A stretch of DNA of 64,000 bases from Mactromeris polynyma (lineage: Eukaryota; Mollusca; Bivalvia; Venerida; Mactridae). Shown here in pieces: positions 22,781-34,004 of the stretch. Position 1 is the first letter of the stretch. Each line of letters starts with the position of its first letter. The DNA is taken from assembly GCA_032209605.1 (NCBI GenBank), contig JASFXZ010000008.1, positions 3,906,001 through 3,970,000 of the forward strand, written 5' to 3'. The translations under genes and the position numbers were made by a program. The notes below the pieces were generated by a model, which was not told the DNA's origin, made no database searches, and was given only the letters and a program-made list of their open reading frames with translations.

Positions 22781-24830
22781 ATTAAATTTCAGCAACTAAA
22801 TATTTGTTCTTGGACTGTCATGAAAACTTAAAAGTGCAATGTAGTTTGTTTCTAAACGAAATATTAAGTTGAAACTGCCACAGTCACATTCTAGTTCAGT
22901 TGAGCTAAAAATACATCCAACCATATTTAACCCTATGAATAAGAACATGCAGTTTACATAAATACATTTTAAATTGGATTTTCCAAATCCTTTTCTATGA
23001 TAAGCTAAATAAAGGCTTTACGGTAATGCACAACCGTGTATGATTAGATCAGGTTTCAGAAAATTGACTTCAGTCTGGATAAGCTCTGCTTATATGATTA
23101 AAACTAAATCTTTAATAAGACCACTGAGTCCTTCCAATGAAAACGGTCACTGATACAGGTCATACAGCCATAATCAACTTCTAAACTTAAGTCAGAATAA
23201 AAGAAGAATACTTTGCATGATATATCTAAGATTCACAGTATTTGACTGCTTCACTTATTTTCAATTCAGCAATTGCTCGGAAAAATTACATCAGGAAAAC
23301 GTACTGTTTTTATACTGAGCTAGAAGACAGAGAAACTAACCCACTTTGAAGCCTGGCCTTACCACAGTGAGGATAAATAAGTGCAACTGTAAAGATATAA
23401 CTGCCAGAAAGTTGGTGGAATGGCTTGCAGTGAGAGTGCAGAAAAGTCAAACTTTTAATGTATACTGGAAAACTGAAGATAATAGACCAGGTTGATATCA
23501 CTAAAAACATCCTAATACAATTACATGTATAAATACAAATAAAGCAAACTTTGGATTCCTTGCACTTGGTAACTATCCGCTAATATACTCTTTCATATTC
23601 CCTTCATTAGTTAAAGTATAGCCGAGACTACTACAACACACTGCCTCCCATGACCTTTTTTTCAGACCATACCTGTCAAGCCTCACACACTGTGCTCGAG
23701 GTAACACCTTCCAGGTCTTAGTCAGGCTCTTATCCTTAGCCTTTATATTCTTTTGAAAGTGAAAACACAATTTGTAAAATATGATACATTGCATATTAGG
23801 AATGTCTAAACTAATGGATTTTAATTTGAACCACACGCAAGCCAAGGTCTTTGTCACTCTATTTAACAAACACATCATTGCCTGTGCAGAACATTTCCGC
23901 TTCTTAATGTGTATTTGAGGGACCAGTTATTATATTTCAGACCATTAAGGATATAGCTATTTAAAATCAAGGTATATTAAAAGACATGATATTCAGCTGA
24001 AATTCAAAAACAGTTAATGCAAATTGTCTGACAGGCAGTTCTACGTCCCACAATCCTCTGCTCAATAAGCAGACATCTTGTAACTCTGCTGCACTCTCCA
24101 AATGATGCTCGTCAGTTCTGTGAGACATTGGATGTACAACATATTACCATTTCAGGTAGATCATAAACTGTGCATATTTGTATCTAGTAAGTTGGTATTA
24201 AAAGACCGTAGTTGTTCAACTTCCAGATCTTAAAGTGAAAAATGATTTACTCTACAGATTAAAAGAAAAAGTGTGAAGGAATAAGTCGTCCACAGCCAAC
24301 AAAAAACGCACCTGTCACAATGTGAAAAAGAACACTTAAATGTCATCAAAATTATTTTTCATTAATAATTAATTATGTTATTTAACCAATTAATTGTATC
24401 TAAAAATCAATAAGTATCCTTACAACAAATGAAGAATAATATCTCATTTCACTGTACTTAAACACTATTTGTCGCTCATACAATTCTCTCTCTGAAACCA
24501 TAACATGTGTTTCTATTTTAAAACTGTTGCAAAACCAACTATTCAATGTTTTTCGAGACATCTACAAATGTATAACAATTAGAGGATGATCAAAGACAAT
24601 AACTAACAAACACCACTTACTTCTTGCATTATTAACAACTCTAGAAAGTGTTATACCAGCAGAGAATCCGTATAAACAGAATCGGATCTGTGATATCATT
24701 ATATTAGACAATTGAAGGCATGTAAACAAATTTCTATGAACGAAAACTGACAGTTAAGTGGTGAAACTTTAAAAGATTGACTTTTTGGGGGTGTAAAATA
24801 TTGTTACATTTCGCAGACAGTTCAGTTTAA
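22781..24830. other. Stretch with no firm gene
   Basis: About 2 kb. Around 23600-23760 a GC-richer block (catacctgtcaagcctcaca, ctcgaggtaacaccttcca) has a partly open minus-strand frame and looks like an old repeat or coding remnant. Micro-exon-sized intervals with good splice sites at 24156-24186 (plus) and 24621-24640 (minus) are too short to support. Nothing else is seen. Confidence 0.4.
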
Positions 24831-25145
24831 ACAAGAAATATCTTGAATAAAAATGGTCTGAGCAATTTGAAAGTTAAGATCTGATGTGCAACATAAAAAA
24901 ATGCTGAGATGTTACGATTGCTGGTCACGCCAGATCCAAAATGGATATCGGTAAATTCTCCAAAATTCAGTGGATTTCGGTAAGGTAATGTACCCTTTAT
25001 TGAAAGGTTAACCAATCCGCGTCAAGGTTACAAACGTTGTTTGGTTGAAGAGAAGTTGGTTTAGTGGTTAACATAAGATTTTATTGGTTGTAACACAACA
25101 CTGATATGCAAATAGCAAAACCATGTTAGTACGCCGAAAAAGACA
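24831..25145 (+). repeat. Dispersed repeat family Q, copy 2
   Basis: About 300 bp matching 12870-13180: ttcagtggatttcggtaagg, ccctttattgaaaggttaac, agagaagttggtttagtggt, tgatatgcaaatagcaaaac. Copies 1 and 2 share small gaps and substitutions throughout, so both are old. Confidence 0.8.
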
Positions 25146-27176
25146 GCAATGTTTCTTAATGGTATGGACAACGCTTGATCAAAGGTTAAAAGTCAGATAA
25201 CTTAAAGGCAAATTATGATTTTAAAATCACTCAAATTAAATATATTCTTTTTAATTTCAACCCAAGCACAGTCAAAAATGTAGCAAAAAGGCGTAGAATG
25301 TATATGCATGTAGAAAAGAACTGCATTAGCGCAAACTGATTTCCTCTAAAGTAAAAAAGTTCCACAAAAAAATATGAAATCTGTTTTACGGCAATCAGGA
25401 AAGATCTGATTCCCTGCGGCCCATTAAAACAGAATAAAAATTCTAATTGTTCAAATAATTCAAGTCATATTGTCACCAGCACAAACCTAGATCTAGAGTC
25501 AATATCGCATTTAGAGAAACGAGAGTCTTCAAGCACTCAGCGAGTCATTTGAAATAGCTTGTATTTTAAGTAGGCCAATACAGCTAAATGGGAGTTGCTT
25601 GAGATTTTTTAAGGAATAACATGTTTGCAAAAAGTCTTTAGTGACAAAAACTTGAATCAATGGAAAACATTAGAGCTCTATAGCAGAATGTGTGCAAAAC
25701 AATCATAGTACAATATAAAACAATCATAAATACAAAACAATCATAAATACAAAACAGTCTTTTTCCAATTAAAGACATTGAAATGAGCACAACTGGGGCC
25801 AACCCAATTAAATCAAATTAAAGCATTCATTATACACAATCATGTTCTAATTCAAATTTGCTTCCTGTTTAGAAACATGAATCTGTTCTAAAATAATAAC
25901 ACAAATTTAATCAAACTGTACCAATAGTTGTCAACAACACAATTGTCACAATGTCTGTTTCCGCTTATTTTTGTCTCAAATAGATTGTGTCTTTATTTTC
26001 CTGCATATTTGCAATAATAAACAGATTAATGTTATTTATATTTGAATGTATATATATATCAAAAATAAATATATATATACAATGTAGCAGGAAACTTTCA
26101 CAACATTAAATTCACAGAAAAAACAAAAGGCTCCAACAAAAGGCTCATATTAAACAACAGAACACTACAGCATACAACTACAGTTAAACAGACTCCCATC
26201 TTTAAAACAATGCAAAACAAGAAACCACACATTTTATAGATCATTACAATACATCAAGAAACACACAGATTGACAAAACCTTGGCAAGGAAATGCAATAT
26301 CAGACAGCATTTAGAGAAGAATTTTAAGCAAGTAAAGCATCAACAGACAGCTAACCAATTAGAAACGACAAACTGTAGACCATGCAAAAACTAACCAAAT
26401 GTAAGAAGATAAAAATCTCCAAGGTGACATAGCTTTTTGATGTATAGGTTACGAAAAGACATAAAAACACGCTTCATCCATTTTGGGCCGTCAAGTGCCC
26501 CTACATTGTCGGTACAAATTGTGTTATGTTTAACAAGTAATTCTGCCAATCACAATATCAACTCAATTCTGTGACATGGCATAAATATTCAGGTTTGCTG
26601 ACCTGGACTAGATGACGTTCCAGGAACAAGATTGCTACAACATACATATCATAAATAGCCATGAAGACGACTCTGTTGTGTTAAGCACAAATACCAGAAA
26701 AACCTCTCTTTAATTCGACATTAGCACTTGCAAGTGCATTCATTACAATAGTACAAAGCTGCTTTATATTGACAGTATCCAACTTTAAAACATTGAGAAT
26801 GGATCCCATTTTTTGGTAGTTCAATAAATGAATACTAGGACTAAATCTGAAGCTTAAAAAGTGTTTCTTCTAAGCATAAAAAAAACTCCATTACGGTGCC
26901 ATTTATTTCAACTAACAGATCTGGATTAAATCGAAATAAATTTACTTATAGATGCATAAAAGTCGACTTGAACTATACGTTCTTGAACTTGTACATCATG
27001 AATGGTCATTTGTAGTTCATGAACTATCCAACAACTGTCTCACAGGAGATAGGTCATGTATGTTCATGTCTTATACCTTCACTCTATAATAATCAGTAAA
27101 TTGTTTGAGCAGGATAAATGCCTTTTGCAAAACCTAAGCGTTCCTTAGGAATCCTTTCATTACCATTTAAAGTTAC
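25146..27176. other. AT-rich stretch with nothing supported
   Basis: About 2 kb. Holds short simple repeats (ataaatacaaaacaatc near 25700-25760; TA-rich runs at 26047-26085) and no credible exon or element. Confidence 0.5.
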
Positions 27177-27224
27177 CTAAGCCATTGACAAAGTTCCCCT
27201 CAGGATCCAATGAAGTCTTCACTA
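27177..27224 (-). CDS. Weak candidate exon
   Basis: 48 nt on the minus strand between a modest acceptor (ggctatggtcag) and a donor TTAG followed by gtaact. One frame is open: two leading bases, VKTSLDPEGNFVNGL, one trailing base. The reading looks protein-like but is short. It lies 200 bp from a retroposon copy and may itself be element-derived. Confidence 0.22.
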
Positions 27225-27436
27225 CTGACCATAGCCAAGGTCATACTCCTACCTTCACCCAACATTTATGTTTGACTTGTGTCCTGTTTGCTTATGTAAT
27301 TATTATATTTTTTCATATCTATACATGCATGTATATTTTTTCATGTCCCCTTGTAGTTTTGAAGTGGTTGTGCCTCTTGCATGTGGCATTTAGGGTGCTC
27401 AACTTCATCATTCATTTTACATGTGTTATGTTAAAA

Positions 27437-27590
27437 TAGAATAAGTTGCTATAAGGAACGCCACATACATAAGACAAAGCCTCCCCACACAGACCTCTCG
27501 GAAAACAACAGTCCATAAAACATCAGGGATTTGAGAAGGAGCAAGGGCAAATATGCAAGGGAACAGGTGCCCAAAGTATGGCTTGGCCAA
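27437..27590 (-). mobile_element. Retroposon family R1 copy
   Basis: Shares ggaacgccacatacataaga, gcctccccacacagacctc, gaaaacaacagtccataaaa and catcagg with the other family members, and extends to gcttggcc. Oriented on the minus strand, taking the conserved tagaataagttgct end as the 3' end. Confidence 0.75.
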
Positions 27591-28393
27591 ATCATTGCAA
27601 AGAGCAAGCACATCACCTTTGGCTGAGCTTACCAGACTGGCTATACTATAAAATTAAACAGAACCTCACACTATTGCAAGAACTTCAGTGTCAAAATGGT
27701 TGTTGAACTTTTAGATGTTATGAACACCAATGTTATTGCATGTATGATCACATTGGGTGAGGAATTCGTAACAGTAGGTAACCTGGTATACCATGGCATG
27801 GTTAGGTACATACTTAACTGAAATACTTGATCAAAATTTTAAAATTCCAACACAACAAAAACCAATGCTATATATCTCATGTCTTCATTTGGGGCATAGA
27901 ACAATACTGAACATTAAAATCAGATTAACATGAAGTTTTTCAGTACAATGAGGTGTAAAATAAAGATTTCAGATGATTCAATTAAAGTTGTTGAAATTTT
28001 ATGTTCTAGTAGCAGACTGGTGCTATGTTTCTCAATGTATTACTCAAAGTTCACCCATTAATGCCAAAAGACAAGTTGATTAGTGCAATCTAATGACCTA
28101 CTTTTCTAATTATCTAATTAGAGATTTCTCTAATTACACAGTGAAATAACACCTCAGGGCACCCAACATTGTAGTTTTCACACTTTAAACTAGGTTTATA
28201 CAACAATTTTCCAGATAAAAATCCAAACTTATGACAATAGCAATCCTGGATGTCACCGATTATTCTTCAAGTGATTTATAGATACTTGCTCCAGGATATG
28301 AAGGAAATGTTTGATTGATCAGAAGTTTATTGCAAATAAAGATTAATTATTTAAAATTAGATGTTTATAAATATCTAATGATATCATTTGCAG
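27591..28393. other. Stretch with no gene seen
   Basis: About 800 bp, AT-rich, no recognised repeat or exon. Confidence 0.45.
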
Positions 28394-28554
28394 GAGCAAT
28401 TAAGGTATACCACACACTCAGTGTTTTCGAAGTAGTGAATGAAACAGAACTGGGTGTTGTGGCTTCGAGTGTGACATTAATGTCTCATTGTGAACATTGT
28501 GCAAGCAAGCAGCAGCATGCTTCAAGTAGTTTGTTTGAGTATTTCATGAATTAG
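28394..28554 (+). CDS. Weak candidate terminal exon, plus strand
   Basis: An acceptor-like atatcatttgcag is followed by an open reading to TAG: two leading bases, then AIKVYHTLSVFEVVNETELG, VVASSVTLMSHCEHCASKQQ and HASSSLFEYFMN. The composition is more protein-like than most frames here, but the polypyrimidine tract is poor and no partner exon is known. Confidence 0.22.
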
Positions 28555-29069
28555 ATGATTTTGTACAAATTTAATACCAGTTCCTTATTTCTGAATATCA
28601 CTCAAGTTCTGGTCAATAAGTATGTAACACATAGATCAATAAACCCAATCATCCACACTCTGCACTGCTTTCAGTGCCCATAACCTGAAGGTTTGAGTGA
28701 TGGCAGCTTTGCAGACGTATACTGGCACTTATATATGAATGGAATTGAGTTTTATGGCAATGCAATGGAAATTACTTAAAACATAATACCAACAGGGCTT
28801 CATTCAGGCACTATCTTCCCAAGGCAGAGGCATCAACTCCAAGATACATATCAGATCATACAGATATAACAGTTCATGGAACCTGTATTTGCTGAATCAT
28901 TGACAAGGAAAATCACAAATCAATAGAACACTCAAGTGGTCTTTGTAAATTTCACTTTACAGCATTAACTGCTATGTTGATACAGTTTTCTGTATTAAAG
29001 CACACGTTGGCCATTTGTCAACATAACAAGAACATATTCTTGCCTACAGTTTCTGGTTGTTTCAATCAA

Positions 29070-29218
29070 TCAAGCACCCCATATTGGGATATTCTCATAA
29101 ACATTCTCTGTTCTATGTGGTAGAGTGCCTTTATCCTTCTTATACTCAGTGGGAATCAAGTTTTGACTGATACTGCAAGTTCCATCAATATATGACAGTT
29201 TGGGGAGGTGATAGTATC
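29070..29218 (-). CDS. Probable terminal coding exon with C-terminal tyrosine motif
   Basis: Minus strand, acceptor ttatattatctacaag, then two bases completing a codon, then YYHLPKLSYIDGTCSISQNL, IPTEYKKDKGTLPHRTENVY, ENIPIWGA and TGA. The phase fits the exon at 29495-29530, with a 275-nt intron. The NVYENIPI string near the end resembles YxxI/L motifs in cytoplasmic tails of receptors, bound by SH2 or adaptor proteins when phosphorylated; that role is inference. No family recognised. It is the last coding exon if the reading is right. Confidence 0.42.
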
Positions 29219-29494
29219 CTTGTAGATAATATAATGAATTATGCATGCTGCTGTATTGAATGGAGAACATGTTTTATTATATAGAAATAATGCTGTTAGA
29301 GCAAAACTAGCACCTAATTAGCCGAGTGTTTGATCTTTTAGATATAACAGGTAGAAACTTTAAAGTATTTATACTGCAAATAATGCCTATTTGCTGAGTG
29401 ATGTTGACAATGGTTGGTCATGTTCACTTTTCTGGAGAGACTACACCTGGCATTTCCAGAGGAATTGTAAAGTTCACTCCGAAACGTGGCATAC

Positions 29495-29530
29495 CTTTTT
29501 GATAATAGTTGCAGGCCACAACTCTAAGAC
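29495..29530 (-). CDS. Probable exon preceding 29070-29218
   Basis: 36 nt with a very strong acceptor (ttctttcacttttctcag) and a good donor (AAAAAG then gtatgc). Read with two leading bases it gives LRVVACNYYQK plus one trailing G, which joins the next exon (GA) to form Gly and continue YYHLPK. A second frame (VLELWPATIIKK) is also open but does not fit the downstream phase. A possible further upstream exon ends at a donor near 29592 (cttg then gtaaca), but its acceptor is weak. Confidence 0.4.
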
Positions 29531-30664
29531 CTGAGAAAAGTGAAAGAAAAGTATGATGCCAACCTGGTTAGGATAGTTGCTAACGTAACTGTTACCAAGA
29601 CATACAGGATGTGGCCAACCTACCACCAAACATATGAGTACCACAGGATTACACCCAAACATGCCATATGGCATGGTTATCACTTAGGTCATAAATAAAT
29701 ATGCAGTTTGCTTATTATCTAGCAGAGGGGCGGACTGTGAGTTCATGACCATCCTGATGGTAATACCCTTCTATAGTATTGGGGTTGCATTTCTCCACGA
29801 CACCTGGAATTAATGGCACGAAAACCCGCCTAATGCTAATTCTTTTTATAGAAGACGGCACTATTACATGATTATGTTGGGTAGCATTATGTAAGATGGA
29901 AGCTTTCCAGTGGTAAAATGTACCCAATACATTCATTACATACTGCTTTTTTCATCATGCAGGGACTGTATATATATGTTATCACATTCAACACTGGCAT
30001 GAACAAGATAAACCAGGAACAAGTCACCAGCATCACTATCATGAAGGAAAAACACCCGACATTTCTCTAGATGAAGCTGGATGTTGCTATGGACTTGTAT
30101 GATGTGGCAAAAAATGGTAATTTTGCATTTAAATTGCTTTAGAGAGGAAGTTGTCTCTCATCAAGAAAAATGTCCAGTGGCTTCACAACTCGATGGACTA
30201 CGTAAAGACGAGAAGAAATCAGATCATGTTGAAGAGGGAAGAATTTAAACTCTGTTATATACACCATGTTTCTCATTTCCCATATTTGGCACTACCTGAA
30301 AGTTCGCTAATCCTCTTGATGCAGTTTGTTTGGTACTTGTGTGTGCAGTTTGATGGAGACACCAGGGGCTTAGTGTTGAAAGGAGAGGAGAATAATGAGA
30401 TTTGGTTTGTACAAACAACAGGGGACGAATATACATGTACAAAATTTAAGACCAACTAAACCAGCACCCACAACTCTTGGCTGTACAAAGAGTGAGAGCA
30501 GACATGCGGAGATGTGGGAGATACTTCAGAGTACTGGAAACTGTTGTATACATCCAATCCAATGGTGAATTGTTCTTCAGGTTGGTAGATGTGGGTTGAC
30601 AATAATATAACAATACATGGATAGTATAACTGCATGCAAATTGTTATGATAGAAAAGCACTTAC
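29531..30664. other. Possibly decayed coding DNA
   Basis: Several fragments look protein-like on the plus strand but are broken by stops: around 29540-29690 (VTKTYRMWPTYHQTYEYHRI) and around 30151-30275 (KKNVQWLHNSMDYVKTRRNQ). They may be remnants of a mobile-element gene or an old gene copy. No catalytic motif is visible, so no family is named. Confidence 0.3.
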
Positions 30665-30699
30665 CTTTGATCTATCGACTCCTTAATGTGAAGTAACTG
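30665..30699 (-). CDS. Candidate second coding exon (QLLHIKESIDQ)
   Basis: 35 nt on the minus strand. The acceptor gatatatcctgtcag is directly followed by CAG, a tandem NAGNAG acceptor that could add or drop one Gln. The donor is perfect (AAAG then gtaagt). Only one frame is open: QLLHIKESIDQ plus two trailing bases (AG). Its phase fits the putative start exon at 33589-33618, giving MADIAKLLSQ followed by QLLHIKESIDQ, a plausible helical N terminus. The intron would be about 2.9 kb. The next exon, needing one leading base, was not found. Confidence 0.36.
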
Positions 30700-31717
30700 C
30701 TGACAGGATATATCGTATCAATTGTCAATATAATTTTCCATTTGATTTACAGTGCGTACAATCGATATGGATTCAAGATAAATTTAAAATCATGAAAAGC
30801 TTTTCCATAACTATTTATATCCCTTCACAAGAGTGCAAGAATAATACATCGTCCTGACTGAAAGAATTTTTATGTAATTGACTACCTTTGATAATATTAA
30901 TAGCGACGAGTAAAAACCTATAGTATGCACTTTGCATATTGTTGCATAGACAATGTTGTGCCCTGTCAACCATTAAATCAAGCAAATTTAAATAAAGTAC
31001 CCTTTATACGTTTGTGTTTCATCCTATTCATTTACCGCTACCCATACACCTGAGTTTCCTTAACATATAACAACCTAAAATATCCACACAATTTAGAATA
31101 GAATATGAGCAAATGTAATTGTATACTTTGAATGCGGAGACCCTGTTTTGAGTAAAATTGTCATGCAACGTTGAAACATCATACCATAAGGTTAATTAAC
31201 CGTAAAATATAGTAGTTTTATAGCAGTATTTAGAGATAATAATACACATCTGAGAAAATATGGGTAGGTATGTTCATTTTAGTTCATTCAAAGCGATGAA
31301 GTGTCATTTATAACATGAAAAAAAATCAGAATTATATTTCAGTTTAGTTGTATAACCTTACCCCTGACAATTAGTTATAGCTGAATGACATTTTTACGGC
31401 CAATATATGACATTCCTGTTGCCTTTCCTATAAGCATGATCTTGTTCAGTCATTCCCACAATACCCTGACATAAGAAACACTAATTTAAACCTCAATGTG
31501 TCAGGGTTAAATTTTAATGTACAGTGTAATAATTGTTCCACAATTCTAATTTCATAGAATTCGGCATTTTATTAAATATATGAAATTTAGGTTCTAGCTA
31601 CTGTAGAATAATATATTTGTCACACTGAGCTGTAAACAAACAATGCATTGAGTTGTTACTTGGTCGAAGTTAAAAATCTGAGTTTGGTGATCAGTCTAAG
31701 AATGCACCCTTGCCATT
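30700..31717. other. Stretch with no gene seen
   Basis: About 1 kb, strongly AT-rich; no repeat family or exon recognised. Confidence 0.5.
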
Positions 31718-31793
31718 CGAGGGTTCAACACAAGACTATTGTAAGTCCTATGTATTTAAATAGGAGTTACGATAGTCTTGTACTGATCCCTCG
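31718..31793. repeat. Hairpin family H, copy 2 (best preserved)
   Basis: A 76-bp near-perfect inverted repeat: the left arm starts cgagggttcaacacaagact and the right arm, reverse-complemented, starts cgagggatcagtacaagact. 29 of 34 arm positions pair, around the loop gtatttaa. Ends at CGAGGG on both sides. Confidence 0.85.
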
Positions 31794-32616
31794 CATTGCT
31801 CAGACACCAGTCAATTGGAGGCTTGAATTCTGCCACAGGCTTCCAAATGCTGATTTATACCCTTTAGTCCTGATATACGTGTTCTGCCTTCTTTTCATTT
31901 GTGAATGAAAACATCAATAAGTGCATTCAAATTCCTAACATATAAATAAATTCAATAATGGGCAAAAATCATCCTGAAAAAAGAACAAACTAGCACAGCA
32001 ATACATGACTGACTTAACTCTCCCTACACAATTATGACAAAGCAAAAAGAGAACTCTTGCTGAAACTCCCAGTAATCTCAATTTTAAATTCCAATTAAGT
32101 TCTCATTATCAAATGAGAATCTTCCACTATTGTTGTTTTACTTAAGGCAGTGAAATTTGCATCTATATGATATTAAAAATATGCACGTACTGTTTCTTAC
32201 AATCAGAATTTACACAAGCTAAACACATAGAAATAAGTTTGAATAATGTTATTGTTCATCAAAATAACAAAATCCCATCCTCTTGTAAGTCACATCATAG
32301 ACCCATACAGTTTGAGTTATGGTCAAAACATAAACTTTGTACTAAACACTAATGGTCCTTTTCTGACCTGACGTGATAGGAGGACTATAAAATGTTGAAA
32401 TAAGTGACTGCTATTTAAGATAGCCACATCAATGCAACCATAAATCTCCATTCTACATACCACAAATTGAGTTATAAATGAAATTACCTTATTTGTCAAT
32501 TATCCTTGCAGTAATAATATATCTCAACAGTTCATCAGGGGTAACACGCTTTTGTCCACCTGAGCAGAAACTTCAGTGTATAAAACAGTTTATACCCTCG
32601 GTATTATGTTGAATAG

Positions 32617-32700
32617 CGACAGTTGTACTGAATTATGAAAATGACCGGGAACCGATCACGACAGTTGTACTGAATTATGAAAATGACCGGGAACCGATCA
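32617..32700 (+). repeat. Two-copy tandem duplication, 42-bp unit
   Basis: The unit beginning cgacagttgtactgaattat and ending accgatca occurs twice with no difference, so the duplication is recent. Confidence 0.95.
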
Positions 32701-33409
32701 CGGTACCTGACAAATAGGGAGTAAATTTATCTCCTGATCTATGGCTAAAATCGTTAAAACCTTGCGACACTCCAATACTGTACAATTTGCAAACAATTAT
32801 AATGCAGTCAATTGGATCAACGAGTTACTCTTGACTATTATTCTTACGTCTTAAATTACCTTAAAATTGATCAAGTGAAAAGTCCCAATGTATTACTAAT
32901 ATTTTGTGGAGACACAAATTTTGACTACAAGGACAATAAGGAATAGAAGGATACCATTAAAATCAATGCTTTTCATTTTTTAAATAAATGACCCCTAAAA
33001 ATGTCTCCTTTCAAAATGGGGCAAAATACATGAACCCTTAAAATCTTGAGTAATTAGAAATACAAATATGAGAAGCTATTGTGTTTGGCATTGTTGTGGC
33101 TAATACTTAACATGAACTACAAAAAATGTGAAAATCTCAAATTTCTTGTACCACTTATTATATTGAACGCTAAAGGTTTTCCTGAAGTACTGGTAATGCT
33201 ATCAATCCAATCAAGGATTTGGTGCAAAAGCTATTTGGTAAAGGCCTGCAGTTACAACCTTTCAATATGGGGGCGTTTCAGATGTGTGTCACAGTCACAC
33301 AGATATTTCAAGCTCAAATTTTATTGAATAAAGGAAATACTTGAAGACTTTCCTCTGCTTGGTGCATCTGGTATAAACCAATATTGCGCAATGTACTTCA
33401 CATACTTAC

Positions 33410-33469
33410 CATCAAACACATGAATTAAATTGAAAATGAAAACCACATAAGACTCAACAGCTGTTGATC
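33410..33469 (-). CDS. Weak candidate exon
   Basis: 60 nt on the minus strand between acceptor gaaatattttgttag and a perfect donor (GATG then gtaagt). Read with two leading bases it gives STAVESYVVFIFNLIHVFD plus one trailing base. Its phase fits neither the start exon at 33589-33618 nor the exon at 30665-30699 directly. AT-rich and hydrophobic; it could be chance. Confidence 0.25.
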
Positions 33470-33588
33470 CTAACAAAATATTTCACTCTGATGCGGACAT
33501 ATAATCCATGCATTGGAATCTTCCTACCATGTGTATTAAGATTTGTCTGAACTCTTGTGAGAGGCGAGATATTCTTCCAAGATCAAAC

Positions 33589-33618
33589 CTGCGATAATAA
33601 TTTTGCGATGTCCGCCAT
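33589..33618 (-). CDS. Candidate start exon, MADIAKLLSQ
   Basis: On the minus strand, aagATGGCGGAC is a strong start context and also matches the YY1-type motif often found at or near animal start codons. It encodes MADIAKLLSQ, then CAG is followed by gtttga, a weak but usable donor. The surrounding 33480-33930 has more CpG than the flanks, compatible with a promoter and 5' UTR. An overlapping longer frame on the same strand (MSTFLDSETRWRTSQNYYRR) is an alternative. Phase fits the exon at 30665-30699. Confidence 0.35.
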
Positions 33619-33930
33619 CTTGTTTCTGAATCTAGAAAAGTTGACATTTTGATCCGCTGTAAATTGTCATATTTAAACATTTCTTCAGTCTTGATTAATG
33701 CATTTTAAATTAATACATTAAAATAATTAAGAATTACACAGATCAATAGGTAATTACACTGACATTTAAGTGCTAATCACCCCTTGAACAGAGCCAGCAA
33801 CGGACAGAAATGAACGGAGATTGCCGACTATCGCAGATCGATAAAATGGTGGAACTTTGTGATACTTACTAAGCGCGTTTTGGGTGAATTACTTTTTGTT
33901 ATCGCTTCACCGTTATCAGCCAGTTTCCAA
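33619..33930 (-). promoter_or_regulatory. Possible promoter/5' UTR region
   Basis: Upstream of the putative start at 33618 the sequence includes CpG-bearing blocks (ttgccgactatcgcagatcg, aagcgcgttttggg) and a consensus minus-strand donor (cttag then taagtatc) that could end a 5' UTR exon near 33870. No TATA box or initiator can be assigned. The minisatellite beginning at 34005 would lie just upstream of the gene. Confidence 0.22.
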
Positions 33931-34004
33931 TCCATAATTTATATGTCCTTGACTCAGATTATCCTAACTATGATTATTGAATTGAGTATCAGTCTGTGTG
34001 CATT

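Noticed and set aside
24156..24186. 31-nt plus-strand exon (VDHKLCIFVS) with strong acceptor and donor
   Set aside because: Such pairs are expected by chance in AT-rich DNA and no partner exon was found.
24621..24640. 20-nt micro-exon on the minus strand with good splice sites
   Set aside because: Too short to show coding; two frames open; no phase-consistent join to the exons at 19783 or 19372 found in the frame that joins it to 30665.
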